Translations under genes and position numbers: made by a program
Shown here: positions 10,935 to 23,019 of the stretch, in pieces
How positions within the stretch are numbered: position 1 is the first letter of the stretch
Layout of the letters: each line of letters begins with the position of its first letter
Origin: Brienomyrus brachyistius
Taxonomy: Eukaryota > Chordata > Actinopteri > Osteoglossiformes > Mormyridae
Reading direction: 5' to 3'
Length of the DNA stretch: 64,000 nt
NCBI RefSeq assembly: GCF_023856365.1
Contig: NW_026042463.1
Span: 62,001-126,000, forward strand
The notes under the pieces: model-generated
The model's input: only the letters and a program-made list of their open reading frames with translations
What the model was told of the DNA's origin: nothing
The model's database searches: none

Positions 10935-11610
10935 CTTTATTTCTCTTTATTTCTTGACGCCAACCCTCTCCATTAATCCGGGCTTGGGACTGGCACCTAC
11001 CTGAGCTGGCTTGCTCCCTTAAGTGGCTGGGTTAGGCTAAACTATATATATATATTTACCAAGACTACAATAAAACATCTCGAAATGTGTAGTCTAGCAA
11101 AACGCAGTTTAAAGAAGGTAGCCTACCTGGCGAAATTGCAAACAAATTAAGGGCGTTAGGCAGCCTTTAGATCCTACCCATCATGCACTGCAGTTTTTTG
11201 CTAATTCCTCAAATGGAAAACTGTCCATCCATCCATCCATCCATTTTCCAAACCGCTTATCCTACTGGATCGCGGGGGGTCTGGAGCCTATCCCGGAAGC
11301 AATGGGCACGAGACAGGGAACAACTCAGGATGGCGGGCCAGCCCATCGCAGGGCACACTCACACACTATTCACTCACGCATACACTCCTATGGGCAATTT
11401 AGCAACTCCAATTAGCCTCAGCATGTTTTTGGACTGTGGGGGAAACCAGAGTACCCGGAGGAAACCCCACGATGACATGGGTAGAACATGCAAACTCCAC
11501 ACACATGTGACCCAGGTGGAGACTCGAACCCGGGCCCTAGAGGTGTGAGGCAACAGTGCTAACCACTGCACCACCATGCTGCCCCCTAAATGGAAAACCA
11601 TTAAATACAA
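10935..11610. repeat. Inverted copy of 870-1310, interrupted by a SINE
   Basis: 10935-11221 and 11588-11610 together match the reverse complement of the 870-1310 repeat. The interruption is the SINE at 11222-11587. Short differences such as a TA-run at 11043-11055 show some age. Confidence 0.7.
11222..11587 (-). mobile_element. tRNA-derived SINE with target duplication
   Basis: Read on the minus strand it starts GGGGCAGCATGGTGGTGCAG, with an A-box-like GTGGTGCAGTGGTTAGCAC and B-box GGGTTCGAGTC, and ends in a (TGGA)n tail, seen here as (TCCA)n at the left edge. An 11-bp direct repeat AAATGGAAAAC (11211-11221 and 11588-11598) flanks it. This is full length. Fragments of the same family lie at 34306, 46256 and 52784. 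Confidence 0.85.
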
Positions 11611-12389
11611 AAGGAAAACAAAAGTGCTGTAAGACTGTATACTTATGTGTATGTTAGTAAAGGCTGTAGCTGACACAACGGACCCCACTAATTAGAAAGG
11701 GGTAATTGTACACATGTGGCATCCAGTATGTTCTTCTATAACAGTTTTTAAAAAAAAAAAAAAACTCACATTACACAAATTGGCACTATCAAAACGAGGA
11801 TTATGGGGAAAATGGGGACTGTGATGGAGATTACATACACGTAGGCATGGTATTTAGTTTTTTTTAATCTGGTCACCTTCCAGAGTAATTGTAAACTAAA
11901 ACCATCTTCACCCTATTTGATTCTTTATAAATGGACAATCAGTCGTGCAGTAAATGGGGGTATAGAGAGACACAGAGCTTGTCTAACAAGAAACCCTGGG
12001 AAGCTAACATTAATAGGGTGGGTATGGATAGCAAAACCATTGATACAGATTACAGATTTATATCTCACCTGAACCCTGGCGGGCTCCGTGCCAATAGGGG
12101 TTGGGATTAGGGTTAGTTAACTTAAGTAGTAATATTGATGTGTATATTCTCCTATTCTCCAGTCAGTGAATCGTGAAACGTAATGTTAATATGTTTCTAT
12201 ACCTATATGTTCTGCTTAAAAACCCATAAAGGCAAGCACAGTGTTTAGACATTCTGTTACTTAGACTAGTAAACACTAAGATCCTTCAGCTTTCAATTAA
12301 CCTGACACAACAGTCTAAACAACAAATGTGTGCCATGTCATTTGTCATCTTTACATCTTGTATCCTTTATATGATAATTGGATTTTCAA
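11611..12389. other. No gene recognised
   Basis: A poly-A run near 11750-11765 and AT-rich DNA. No exon, RNA gene or element was recognised. Confidence 0.5.
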
Positions 12390-13790
12390 GGTGGAATTGC
12401 AGGTCGATCATTTTAAGGATCTAGATGTAAACCTCCCTGGTGTTGCTTTAATATTTTTTTTGCACAATTTGCTTCACACACTTCCTCCAGCAGAGAAGCT
12501 TACAATACTACACCCCACCAAATGACTGGATGATGCCTTTTTATTTAAGGTCTGGCTGTGAGCCTCGATTACCGATACACTATCTTCAGGCTCCTGCCGG
12601 GATCAGTCAGTATGGTGGACCTTTGGAGGAATGGGTACAAAACCATCAGGAAAGTTTGCAGGTGCTTCAAGAGTATGTGAAGGCTTAGTTGGAGGAACAA
12701 GCCACACCACGAAATCGGAAACACAATGAGTTGGTTAATGATTAGGGGTTTGATGAAGGTCAGCTGGTGTGTTTGCGGAACCATGTTCGAGGTAAAATAC
12801 AGGATCATTGGGATGCCTGTTTGTATATGGTAGTTCGGTGTCCCCAAGATCAGGGTGCAGTTTACTCTGCAACTCCAATGGAGGGGGACGGGGTTGTCCG
12901 TCAAGTTCACCGAACAGAGTTGCGTCCAGTACCACAGGGGGTTGTTATGTCAGGGGAAGATGTTCTGGTAATGTCTCCTGAGTCTGGGTTGCCCACAGGG
13001 GCAACAGAAATGGAATCGGATGAGGACTCTGTGATTTTACGGGGACAGGGCTGGTGGGAGGGGTCGCAATAGAGCATCCACAAGTAGGCCTCGTATAATG
13101 GAGGAGGTTATGTCCCCCCCGAGGTGTAGAGACCAGTTAAACGTTCGGTGAGGTCCACCACTGGTCATCATACCAACCCTTATAAGTTACCACGGTCAGT
13201 GAATGATCGTTCGGTTGGGGAGGAAGACCAGTGGTTTGGGGATAGAATTCTTAGCTGTGATCGTTGGGTCATCAATTTCATTTTGGGGGATGGATTGTAG
13301 CCAGGCAATTATAGGCAGGTATAGGAACTGCAGTTCGGACTGGAGGCATAGCCGGGGCGAGATGGCTGTGCATGTTCCGATGGTAGGGCATATTGGCAAA
13401 GGAGCAGGCACGGGAAAGACAGGCAGGGTCCTGATAGATTTGGTGGAGCATCGGCGGGCATATTGAATTTGCAGTGTAGCAGCCTTTCTGTTTGCTTGTT
13501 TCAGGGGTGAACAATCTTATCCGCAAAGGGCCGGTGTGTATGCAGGTTTTCGCTGCAACTCCCTAATTAGATTTCTAATTAGAGGACTGATTAGCTGAAG
13601 AGTCCTCATACCTGGTTTTGAAGAGCTGACCTAAAGGTTACCCCAAAAACCTGTTTTTTTTTGTTTGAATGGGGCAGTGAGTCATGGGGTAAACTACTGT
13701 TCTTTAGGGGTTTTCAAGGTGGAATTACGGGTCGATAATTTTAAGGATCAGGTTGTAAACCTCCCTGGTGTTGCTTTAATATGTTTTATC
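12390..13790 (+). mobile_element. Gypsy-type pol C-terminal fragment between short direct repeats
   Basis: 12590-13070 decodes, with stops, as the region downstream of an LTR-retrotransposon integrase (GQLVCLRNHVRGK, YMVVRCPQDQGAVYS, VRQVHRTELRPVP). This is the typical end of fish Ty3/gypsy-like polyproteins. A 75-bp sequence at about 12390-12465 (AAACCTCCCTGGTGTTGCTTT region) recurs at about 13717-13790, which could mark terminal repeats or local duplication. No protease, reverse transcriptase or integrase core is left. Confidence 0.6.
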
Positions 13791-14251
13791 TGAGGTTGTA
13801 TCGTGTATTATCAAGCCAGCCGGCTTAGTGGCCTCGGGAGCGGGGTTTAGTGGGAGCAGCTGGCTAGTTTTATTTTCTTTTTTGTTTGTGTCTTTTTCTT
13901 TGTTGTATGTATATTTTGGGTTCATTATTAGGCAGGCTGGGCCTTTTGGCACCTGTAGTCTGGGTGCTGGATTGCCCATAGGGGTCTTTTTTATTGCTGT
14001 GATTTGCTGTGTCATTCACTAGTGTGATTTGTGCTGGATGTGTTTTTAAGGTTGTGCTGTGGCGTGTACCTGAGCAAACTTTGGGCAACCTGTTCTCTTG
14101 TTGGCTTTATTGACAAAGGGTGGATTAGTCTAATTACGGCCTGCTACAAATAGCTGCATATAACGTATAAAAAAAATCACCTTATGGGTGCAAGATAGGG
14201 TAGCAAGATCTTGAGTTTTTTTTACAGTACTCGGGTACGTTTTAAAATTTT

Positions 14252-14354
14252 CGACCAATCAGCAAACATTATTCTGACAGCATAGCTGGGAAACCAATGA
14301 AAAGTGAGTGCAACGTTCTAGAACTTGACTTCGGGTTGACGCTCCCTATAAAAG
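14252..14354 (+). promoter_or_regulatory. CCAAT/TATA promoter with palindromic GTTCTAGAAC
   Basis: CCAAT at 14255-14259 and again at 14294-14298, a perfect palindrome GTTCTAGAAC at 14315-14324 that resembles two inverted heat-shock-factor half sites, and TATAAAAG at 14347-14354. A start site near 14378-14385 would be expected. The next ATG is at 14446. The compact arrangement resembles promoters of short, strongly expressed genes, or a TE promoter. Confidence 0.5.
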
Positions 14355-14445
14355 AGCTGGGTACTGCTTCAAGGCGTTCAGTTGGCGCTACCTCCTGATA
14401 GAGTAGCACTGTACGGCTCTTGTTCCGTAAAACAACATCAAAAGG

Positions 14446-14734
14446 ATGAAAAAAAAAACAATATTTAAAGAAGACGAAAAAAATCAATTTTTAAAGAAGA
14501 CGAAAAAAACATCGTCTAAAAAAATAAGCCAAAAAAATAATATCCGAAGAAGGAAAAACATGCAAAGTAAAAAAAAACAAACAAAAATAAAAAACAATAT
14601 CCAACGAAGAAGGAAAAAAACATCCAAAGGGAGAAAAGAAGAACTGAAGGGCCAACGAGGTAGGAGGAAATACAAATTTTGTTTCAGCACCGTTGGAGTG
14701 CCAAGCCGTGAAAAGCATTTGGCCAGAAGACAAG
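14446..14734 (+). CDS. Lysine/arginine-rich first exon of unknown gene
   Basis: Open from ATG at 14446. The first 65 or so residues are extremely basic (repeated KKK, RRRK), encoded by A-rich near-repeats AAGAAGACGAAAAAAA. Then comes a less biased stretch (KFCFSTVGVPSREKHL) ending at a consensus donor AAG|GTAAGT at 14735, phase 1. The correctly placed promoter just upstream and the strong donor argue for a transcribed first exon. The A-rich simple sequence argues that the frame may be fortuitous. No partner exon or family was recognised. If made, the peptide would suit nucleic-acid binding or nucleolar targeting. Confidence 0.3.
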
Positions 14735-15369
14735 GTAAGTGTTGTATCTGTTATTTTAAAACAGCGCTTTTCAAAATGCTGCTTTATAATCGTTTGAGAT
14801 CGTTAGCCAGTGTGACAGCTGAAGGCTTTTTGAGTTTACCAACATAAAGTTTTATTTCTGTATTAGGACATTGTCAGGAACAATGATGTGTTCATCGCTA
14901 TGATGTGGTCAAAAAGCGATGCATTGAATCTTAGAAACATTTGTGATTTTTCAAACGATGCTTTTCCTTTTATTTAATCAGTAAAATTTCCATCGGTTTT
15001 ATATAGTGCCCCTTGAAATATGTCTTTAGCTCATTTTCCGGGCATTTTACTAGAATGCATCCTGAGAAATACACAAGCTCTGCTGCATTTCCGTGCCTCG
15101 ATGTTTAGTGCCGAGTATAATTGTTGCAGTTGCCTTTTATATATTCCATGAGACCTGTTGGTACCAAGAGAAGTGTGAGACTGTCAGGGTGAATTTATCA
15201 TACAATCGCACGCATAAATACCTGAGGGTTGCCAGTCCTTTTGCGTTGTTACAGGAGGACTAGAGCTGACGAGTGTGTTTCTACACACTATCAAGGGCAT
15301 TGTAGTACAGTTTTCTCAGGTGGGAGAATGCTGCCGATCTCCTATTTGACAATACAGCCCTTGATATAT

Positions 15370-15735
15370 TAGAATATTACAGAACTAGAAGCCTTTTGCA
15401 AGGAAGAATGTGAGAAAATCCCAAGTACAAGAACTGAAAGCCTTTCAGCTGGCTATAAGAAGCGCTTGTAAGCTGTGATATCTGGCAGAGGAGGTGTTAC
15501 TAAGTACTGATTACGTAGGGTGCCCAAACTTTTGCAGAGTGCCATAATAATGTTTTTATTTTGTAATTTTGTTCAATTTATGGCATAAAAAGTAACTATT
15601 CATCAATGTTTGCTGAAAATATTGTGTATTTTTCCCCCAGTTCCTAAAGAGACTTTATTAACTGATATTGTTGCTTTTGTAATTGAAAAGATGTTATTTG
15701 TCAAGGGGTGCCAAACCTTTGCATAAGACTGTACA
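15370..15735 (+). mobile_element. Degenerate Tc1-like 3' end
   Basis: 15400-15510 decodes as a broken Tc1-like transposase C-terminus (KIPSTRTESLSAGYKKRL then stop). It is followed by the typical GGGTGCCCAAACTTTTGC and a terminal GGGGTGCCAAACCTTTGCAT at about 15705-15735. Upstream parts are too decayed to place. Confidence 0.6.
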
Positions 15736-15850
15736 CAGTGTGTGTATGTGTTTATGTGAGTGTGTGTCTGTGTGTGTGTGTGTATATATATATATGTGTG
15801 TGTGTGTATATATTTCTGTATATGCATGTGTATATATATATTTATATATA
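15735..15850. repeat. TG/TA microsatellite
   Basis: Mixed (TG)n and (TA)n runs leading into the tandem array. Confidence 0.85.
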
Positions 15851-15910
15851 GTTCACACACATTCAAACTTATTTGAATACACATTCAAAATTATTTTTAT
15901 TATTATTATT

Positions 15911-16669
15911 TTCGTTTTTTTTTTTTTTTTGTGTTTTAAAATTTTTTATTTTTGCAATGGAAATAAAAATAAAGCAGTCCTCCGTAGAGGAGGGGTGGTG
16001 GAGGGAATATATATATATATATACATATATATAAAATAATTGTCACACAACTGGGGTGACATGCCTTTCCTGCTCACCCAATTTTAGTGCACTTTAGTTA
16101 TGCATAATGACCTTCTAGTCTCGATACACCCATATATATATATGTATATATATATATATAGTTTTTTTTGTTTTTTTTTTTGCAATAGACAATAAAAATA
16201 ACGCAGTTCTCCATAAAGGAGGGATGGTGGATGGAATATATATATACATATATATAAAATAATTGTCACACAACCTGGGTGACATGCCTTGCCTGCTCAC
16301 CCAGTTTTAGTGCACCTTAGTTATTCATAATGACCATCTAGTCTCGATACACCCATAAATATATATGTATATATATATAGTTTTTTTTGTTTTTTTTTTT
16401 TGCAATAGACAATAAAAATAACGCAGTTCTCCATAAAGGAGGGATGGTGGATGGAATATATATATACATATATATAAAATAATTGTCACACAACTTGGGT
16501 GACATGCCTTGCCTGCTCACCCAATTTTAGTGCAACTTAGTTATCCATAATGACCAACTAGTCTCGATACACCCATATATATATATATATGTACATATAT
16601 ATATAGTTTTTTTATTAGCAATAGAAAAGAAAAATAACGCAGTTCTCCGTAAAGGAGGGATGGTGGATG

Positions 16670-16707
<38 letters not shown>

Positions 16708-16810
16708 TTATATAAAATAATTGTCACACAACCTGGGTGACATGCCTTGCCTGCTCACCCAATTTTAGTGCACCTTAGTTATCCATACTGACCATCTAGT
16801 CTCGACACAC

Positions 16811-16871
<61 letters not shown>

Positions 16872-17173
16872 GATATTTTTTCTTTTTCTTGTGTTTTTTT
16901 TTCGCAATGGATATTAAAAATAAAGCAGTCCTCCGTAAAGGAGGGGTGGTGGAGGGAATATATATATACATATATATATAAAATAATTGTCACACAACCT
17001 GGGTGACATGCCTTGCCTGCTCACCCAATTTTAGTGCAACTTAGTTATCCATAATGACCAACTAGTCTCGATACACCCATATATATATATATATATGTAC
17101 ATATATATAGTTTTTTTATTAGCAATAGAAAAGAAAAATAACGCAGTTCTCCGTAAAGGAGGGATGGTGGATG

Positions 17174-17217
<44 letters not shown>

Positions 17218-17320
17218 TTATATAAAATAATTGTCACACAACCTGGGTGACATGCCTTGCCTGCTCACCCAATTTTAGTGCACTTTAGTTATCCATACTG
17301 ACCATCTAGTCTCGACACAC

Positions 17321-17391
<71 letters not shown>

Positions 17392-17598
17392 GATATTTTT
17401 TCTTTTTCTTGTGTTTTTTTTTCGCAATGGATATTAAAAATAAAGCAGTCCTCCGTAAAGGAGGGGTGGTGGAGGGAATATATATATACATATATATATA
17501 AAATAATTGTCACACAACCTGGGTGACATGCCTTGCCTGCTCACCCAATTTTAGTGCAACTTAGTTATCCATAATGACCAACTAGTCTCGATACACCC

Positions 17599-17631
<33 letters not shown>

Positions 17632-17707
17632 TATATATAGTTTTTTTATTAGCAATAGAAAAGAAAAATAACGCAGTTCTCCGTAAAGGAGGGATGGTGG
17701 ATGGAAT

Positions 17708-17786
<79 letters not shown>

Positions 17787-17888
17787 TTATATAAAATAAT
17801 TGTCACACAACCTGGGTGACATGCCTTGCCTGCTCACCCAATTTTAGTGCACTTTAGTTATCCATACTGACCATCTAGTCTCGACACA

Positions 17889-17944
<56 letters not shown>

Positions 17945-18366
17945 GATATTTTTTCTTTTTCTTGTGTTTTTTTTTCGCAATGGATATTAAAAATAAAGCA
18001 GTCCTCCGTAAAGGAGGGATGGTGGATGGAATATATATATAAAATAATTGTTACACAACCGGGGTGACATGCCTTGCCTGCTCACCCAATTTTAGTGCAC
18101 CTTAGTTATTCATAATGACCATCTAGTCTCGATACACCCATAAATATATATGTATATATATATAGTTTTTTTATTAGCAATAGAAAAGAAAAATAACGCA
18201 GTTCTCCGTAAAGGAGGGATGGTGGATGGAATATATATATATATATATATACATTTATATAAAATAATTGTCACACAACCTGGGTGACATGCCTTGCCTG
18301 CTCACCCAATTTTAGTGCACTTTAGTTATCCATAATGACCATCTAGTCTCGATACACCCATGAATA

Positions 18367-18425
<59 letters not shown>

Positions 18426-18612
18426 TTTCTGTTTTTTTTTTGCAATAGACAATAAAAATAACGCAGTTCTCCGTAAAGGAGGGATGGTGGATGGAATATG
18501 TATATGCATATATATAAAATAATTGTCACACAACCTGGGTGACATGCCTTGCCTGCTCACCCAATTTTAGTGCACCTCAGTTATCCATACTGACCATCTA
18601 GTCTCGACACAC

Positions 18613-18661
<49 letters not shown>

Positions 18662-19737
18662 GATATTTTTTCTTTTTCTTGTGTTTTTTTTCCGCAATGG
18701 ATATTAAAAATAAAGCAGTCCTCCGTAAAGGAGGGGTGGTGGAGGGAATATATATATACATTTATATAAAATAATTGTCACACAACTGGGGTGACATGCC
18801 TTGCCTGCTCACCCAATTTTAGTGCACCTTAGTTATCCATAATGACCAACTAGTCTCGATACACCCATAAATATATATGTGTATATATATATATATATAT
18901 ATAGTTTTTTTGTGTTTTTTTTTTGCAATAGACAATAAAAATAACGCAGTTCTCCATAAAGGAGGGATAGTGGATGGAATATATATATACATATATATAA
19001 AATAATTGTCACACAACCTGGGTGACATGCCTTGCCTGCTCACCCAATTTTAGTGCACCTTAGTTATCCATACTGACCATCTAGTCTCGATACACCCATA
19101 TATATATATATATATATGTACATATATATAGTTTTTTTATTAGCAATAGAAAAGAAAAATAACGCAGTTCTCCGTAAAGGAGGGATGGTGGATGGAATAT
19201 ATACATACATATATATAAAATAATTGTCACACAACCTGGGTGACATGCCTTGCCTGCTCACCCAATTTTAGTGCAACTTAGTTATCCATAATGACCAACT
19301 AGTCTCGATACACCCATAAATATATATGTATATATATAGTTTTTTTTTTTTCGCAATGGACAATAAAAATAACGCAGTTCTCCGTAAAGGAGGGATGGTG
19401 GATGGAATATATATATAAAATAATTGTCACACAACCGGGGTGACATGCCTTGCCTGCTCACCCAATTTTAGTGCACCTTAGTTATTCATAATGACCATCT
19501 AGTCTCGATACACCCATAAATATATATGTATATATATGTATTGTTTTTTTTTTTTTTTTTTTTTGCAATAGACAATAAAAATAGCGCAGTTCTCCATAAA
19601 GGAGGGATGGTGGATGGAATATATATATACATATATATAAAATAATTGTCACACAACCTGGGTGACATGCCTTGCCTGCTCACCAGTGCACTTTAGTTAT
19701 CCAGAATGACCATCTAGTCTCGATACACCCATGAATA

Positions 19738-19784
<47 letters not shown>

Positions 19785-19971
19785 TTTCTGTTTTTTTTTT
19801 GCAATAGACAATAAAAATAACGCAGTTCTCCATAAAGGAGGGATGGTGGATGGAATATGTATATGCATATATATAAAATAATTGTCACACAACCTGGGTG
19901 ACATGCCTTGCCTGCTCACCCAATTTTAGTGCACCTTAGTTATCCATACTGACCATCTAGTCTCGATACAC

Positions 19972-20052
<81 letters not shown>

Positions 20053-20262
20053 TATATATAGTTTTTTTATTAGCAATAGAAAAGAAAAATAACGCAGTTC
20101 TCCGTAAAGGAGGGATGGTGGATGGAATATATATATATATATATATACATTTATATAAAATAATTGTCACACAACCTGGGTGACATGCCTTGCCTGCTCA
20201 CCCAGTTTTAGTGCACCTTAGTTATCCATAATGACCATCTAGTCTCGATACACCCATAAATA

Positions 20263-20303
<41 letters not shown>

Positions 20304-20507
20304 TTTTTATTTTTTTCGTAATGGACAATAAAAATAACGCAGTTCTCCGTAAAGGAGGGATGGTGGATGGAATATATATATACATATATACATTTATATA
20401 AAATAATTGTCACACAACCTGGGTGACATGCCTTGCCTGCTCACCCAGTTTTAGTGCACCTTAGTTATCCATACTGACCATCTAGTCTCGATACACCCAT
20501 AAATATA
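15911..20507. repeat. AT-rich tandem array, about 19 units of 200-300 bp
   Basis: Each unit has: ATAATTGTCACACAACC, TGGGTGACATGCCTTGCC, TGCTCACCCAATTTTAGTGC, a CTAGTCTCGATACACCC block, a (TA)n run, a T-rich run, GCAATAGACAATAAAAATA, CTCCGTAAAGGAGG and a second (TA)n run. The TGCTCACC block occurs 19 times, 199-301 bp apart; most length variation is in the TA runs. Fixed parts contain two dyads: TGTCAC..GTGACA and CTCC..GGAG. Short frames reading IYIYIY are TA-run artefacts, not genes. A Tc1 element sits in the last unit, and remnants of a unit reappear at 21681-21718 and 22963-23008. Confidence 0.95.
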
Positions 20508-20509
20508 TA

Positions 20510-21678
20510 TACTGAACAAAAATATAAACGCAACACTCTTGTTTCTGCTCCCATTTTTCATGAGATGGACTTAAAGACCTACAATTTATTCCAGATACAC
20601 AATATTACCATTTCTCTCAAACATTTCTCACAAATCAGTCTAAATGTGTGATAGTGAGCACTTCTGCTTTGCTGAGATAATCCATCCCACCTCACAGGTG
20701 TGCCACATCAAGATGCTGATCTGACATCATGGGTAGTGCACAGGTGTACCTTATACTGCCCACAATAAAAGGCCACCCTGGAATGTGCAGTTTTTTGCTT
20801 TATTGGGGGTCTGGGGACTCAGAACCGGTCAGTATCTGGTGTGACCACCATTTGCCTCATACAATGCAACACATCTTCTTCGCATAGAGTTTATCAGATT
20901 GTCAATTGTGGCCTGTGGAATGTTGGTCCACTCCTCTTCAATGGCTGTGCGAAGTTGTTGGATATTAGTGGGAACTGGTACACGCTGTCGTATACGCCGG
21001 TCAAGCACATCCCAAACATGCTCAACGGGTGACATGTCCGGTGAGTATGCTGGCCATGCAAGAACTGGGACATTTTCAGCTTCCAAGAACTGTGTACAGA
21101 TCCTTGCAACATGGGGCCGTGCATCATCTGTCTGAGTGGCTGGTCTCAGACGATCTTGGAGGTGAACCTGCTGGATGTGTAGGTCCTGGGCTGGTGTGCT
21201 TACACGTGGTCTGCGGTTGTGAGGCCGGTTGGATGTACTGCCATATTCTCTGAAACGCCTTTGGAGACGGCTTATGGTTGAGAAATGAACATTCAATGCA
21301 CGAGCAACAGATCTGGTTGACATTCCTGCTGTCAGCATGCCAATTGCACGCTCCCTCAATGCTTGTGGCATCTGTGGCATTTTGCTGTGAGACAAAACTG
21401 CACATTCCAGGGTGGCCTTTTATTGTGGGCAGTATAAGGTACACCTGTGCACTACCCATGATGTCAGATCAGCATCTTGATGTGGCACACCTGTGAGGTG
21501 GGATGGATTATCTCAGCAAAGCAGAAGTGCTCACTATCACACATTTAGACTGATTTGTGAGAAATGTTTGAGAGAAATGGTAATATTGTGTATCTGGAAT
21601 GAATTGTAGATCTTTAAGTCCATCTCATGAAAAATGGGAGCAAAAACAAAAGTGTTGCGTTTATATTTTTGTTCAGTG
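20510..21678 (-). mobile_element. Tc1/mariner-type element with about 280-bp terminal inverted repeats
   Basis: Ends CACTGAACAAAAATATAAACG (first base changed at the left end) flanked by TA at 20508-20509 and 21679-21680. The inverted repeats extend about 280 bp (20510-20790 versus 21400-21678) with only a few mismatches, so the copy is young. The transposase frame is on the minus strand and internally deleted. Insertion is into a TA run of the tandem array, as expected for a TA-targeting transposase. Confidence 0.92.
20829..21395 (-). pseudogene. Tc1-like transposase, internally deleted (188 aa)
   Basis: N-terminal paired-like helix-turn-helix is intact ([35 protein letters not shown]), then RPRVST. 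After HLQDRLRPATQTDDA the frame jumps to the C-terminus: SPDMSPVEHVWDVLDRRIRQ, carrying the last acidic residue of the DDE/DDD triad, and INSMRRRCVALYEANGG. Full-length relatives have about 340 residues, so roughly 150 are missing, including the first catalytic Asp. DNA binding could persist but not catalysis. The frame itself has no stop, so the deletion was in-frame. Confidence 0.9.
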
Positions 21679-21680
21679 TA

Positions 21681-21718
21681 TGTATATGTATACATATAGT
21701 TTTTTTTGTGTTTGTGAA
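21681..21718. repeat. Remnant of the tandem-array unit
   Basis: TGTATATGTATACATATAG followed by a T-run matches the middle of the array unit, showing that the Tc1 element split a unit. Confidence 0.7.
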
Positions 21719-22962
21719 AACGGGTCTTTAATCGGGGAAACGGAGCGGGTAGAGCAGGACGGAACGCAGGCATTGACAAACTACAATGACGGACAGGGCA
21801 AACAGGTAAGACCAGGACTTAAAATAGGTCATGACTAATCAAAGTAATCGGGCAAAGCAGGAGACGATCAGGGAAGCACACGTGGGTAATCAGGGGGCGT
21901 GGCACACACGAGGAGCGGACAAGCCGGGCATATATGTATATCTATATAAAACCTCATTAATGAGGGACAGGGAACAGAACGGACAGACAGAACTGGCACA
22001 GGGGAAGGAGCCAGGACAAGACTTGACATAAGACAGGAAAGGCAGAGAAACAGATCAGAAAGGGGGACACGGAGGGAACAGGCAGGACAAAAGGACCGGG
22101 AGTGAACGAAGGGAACATCGGGGAAAGAGGAGCAGAAGCCAGAGGGACGAGGGACAAAGAGAGGAGGGACAGAGACAGGAGGAACAAAGCGAGGGGGAGC
22201 AGAGGCAGGAGGGACAAAGACGGGAGGCCAGGGAGAGAAGGAGGGGGAACCAAGAGGAGCCCGAGGGAGACCCAGCGGGCGACGGGAGGCAGCCGGAAGG
22301 GCTGCAGGCGGCCGGGAGGCCGGAGCCGGAGGGGCCGAGGAGACGGGGTGAGGGACAGACGCAGGGACGAAGGAGGGAGTCGGAGGGGAGACCAGGGAAG
22401 GGGACGAAGGAGCTGGAAGGGACCCTGGCGAGGGCAAGGAGAGAGGGGGAGCCGCAGCAGACGGCGACGTCCTCCGACACGCCAGAGCGGGAGGACCAGC
22501 AGGCGAATGAGGAGCCGCCGTCGGGGGGCCCGCAGGCAACCGATAAGACGCCGGAGGAGGGACCGAGGCAGGGCGACGAGGCCGCGGAGGGGGACCCGCA
22601 GACGACAGCCGACCCGGAGGGCCAGGACCCGCAGGTGCCGACCAAGCCCTAGCGCCGGCGAGGGAGGGCGAGCCAGGGGGCTGGGCGGGTGGGACCCCAG
22701 CCGTGCGTCTGTGTCCTCTCCCCTTATGGGACACAGACATAAGGACCTGCGGCCGGGGTCGGGCTCGTCGGGGTGAGGGTACCAGAGTCACAGGGGGAGA
22801 AGGGACTGGAGTGGGGCCAGGGACTGGAGCTGCAGGCTGCAGAGGGGGCGCCTGCCCGGGAGCTGCAGGCAGGGAAAGCGCCTCGGACGTGGGCGCGGTA
22901 GCTGCAGGCAGCGGAGACGGCTGCTCGGGCTCTGGGGCCGCAGGGGGCACTTATTTTATTAT
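21719..22962 (-). mobile_element. Gypsy-type 3' fragment with proline-rich frame
   Basis: 21719-21935 matches the LTR sequence defined at 61395-61671 and the copy at 42963-43210 (shared blocks TCATTGA.. / GGGGGCGTGGCACACA). Right of it, 21868-22950 on the minus strand is open for 360 codons, rich in Pro, Ala and Ser (PAAPEPEQPSP), ending CATPPDYPRVLP inside the LTR-like part. A shorter relative ends identically at 43162. The open frame probably survives because of GC bias; other frames are also open. It is best read as the extreme 3' end of an LTR retrotransposon. Confidence 0.6.
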
Positions 22963-23008
22963 ATAAAATAAGTGTCACACAACCGGGGTGACATGCCTTG
23001 CCTGCTTG
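22963..23008. repeat. Array unit remnant right of the gypsy fragment
   Basis: TATATAAAATAAGTGTCACACAACC and the following TGACATGCCTTGCCTGCT match the array unit, so the 21.7-22.96 kb fragment lies inside array-derived DNA. Confidence 0.75.
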
Positions 23009-23019
23009 TGGGATGAGGA

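Noticed and set aside
12735..12935. Minus-strand frames over the gypsy fragment
   Set aside because: Shadows of the plus-strand polyprotein remnant.
14880..14935. Possible C/D-box snoRNA (several TGATGT motifs)
   Set aside because: No D box and terminal stem in correct positions.
15911..20507. Many 60-80 codon frames reading IYIYIY on both strands
   Set aside because: They arise from TA runs repeated in every array unit and have no independent support.
22102..22776. 224-codon Arg/Gly-rich frame on the plus strand
   Set aside because: Shadow of the GC-rich, proline-rich minus frame; low complexity and no motif.
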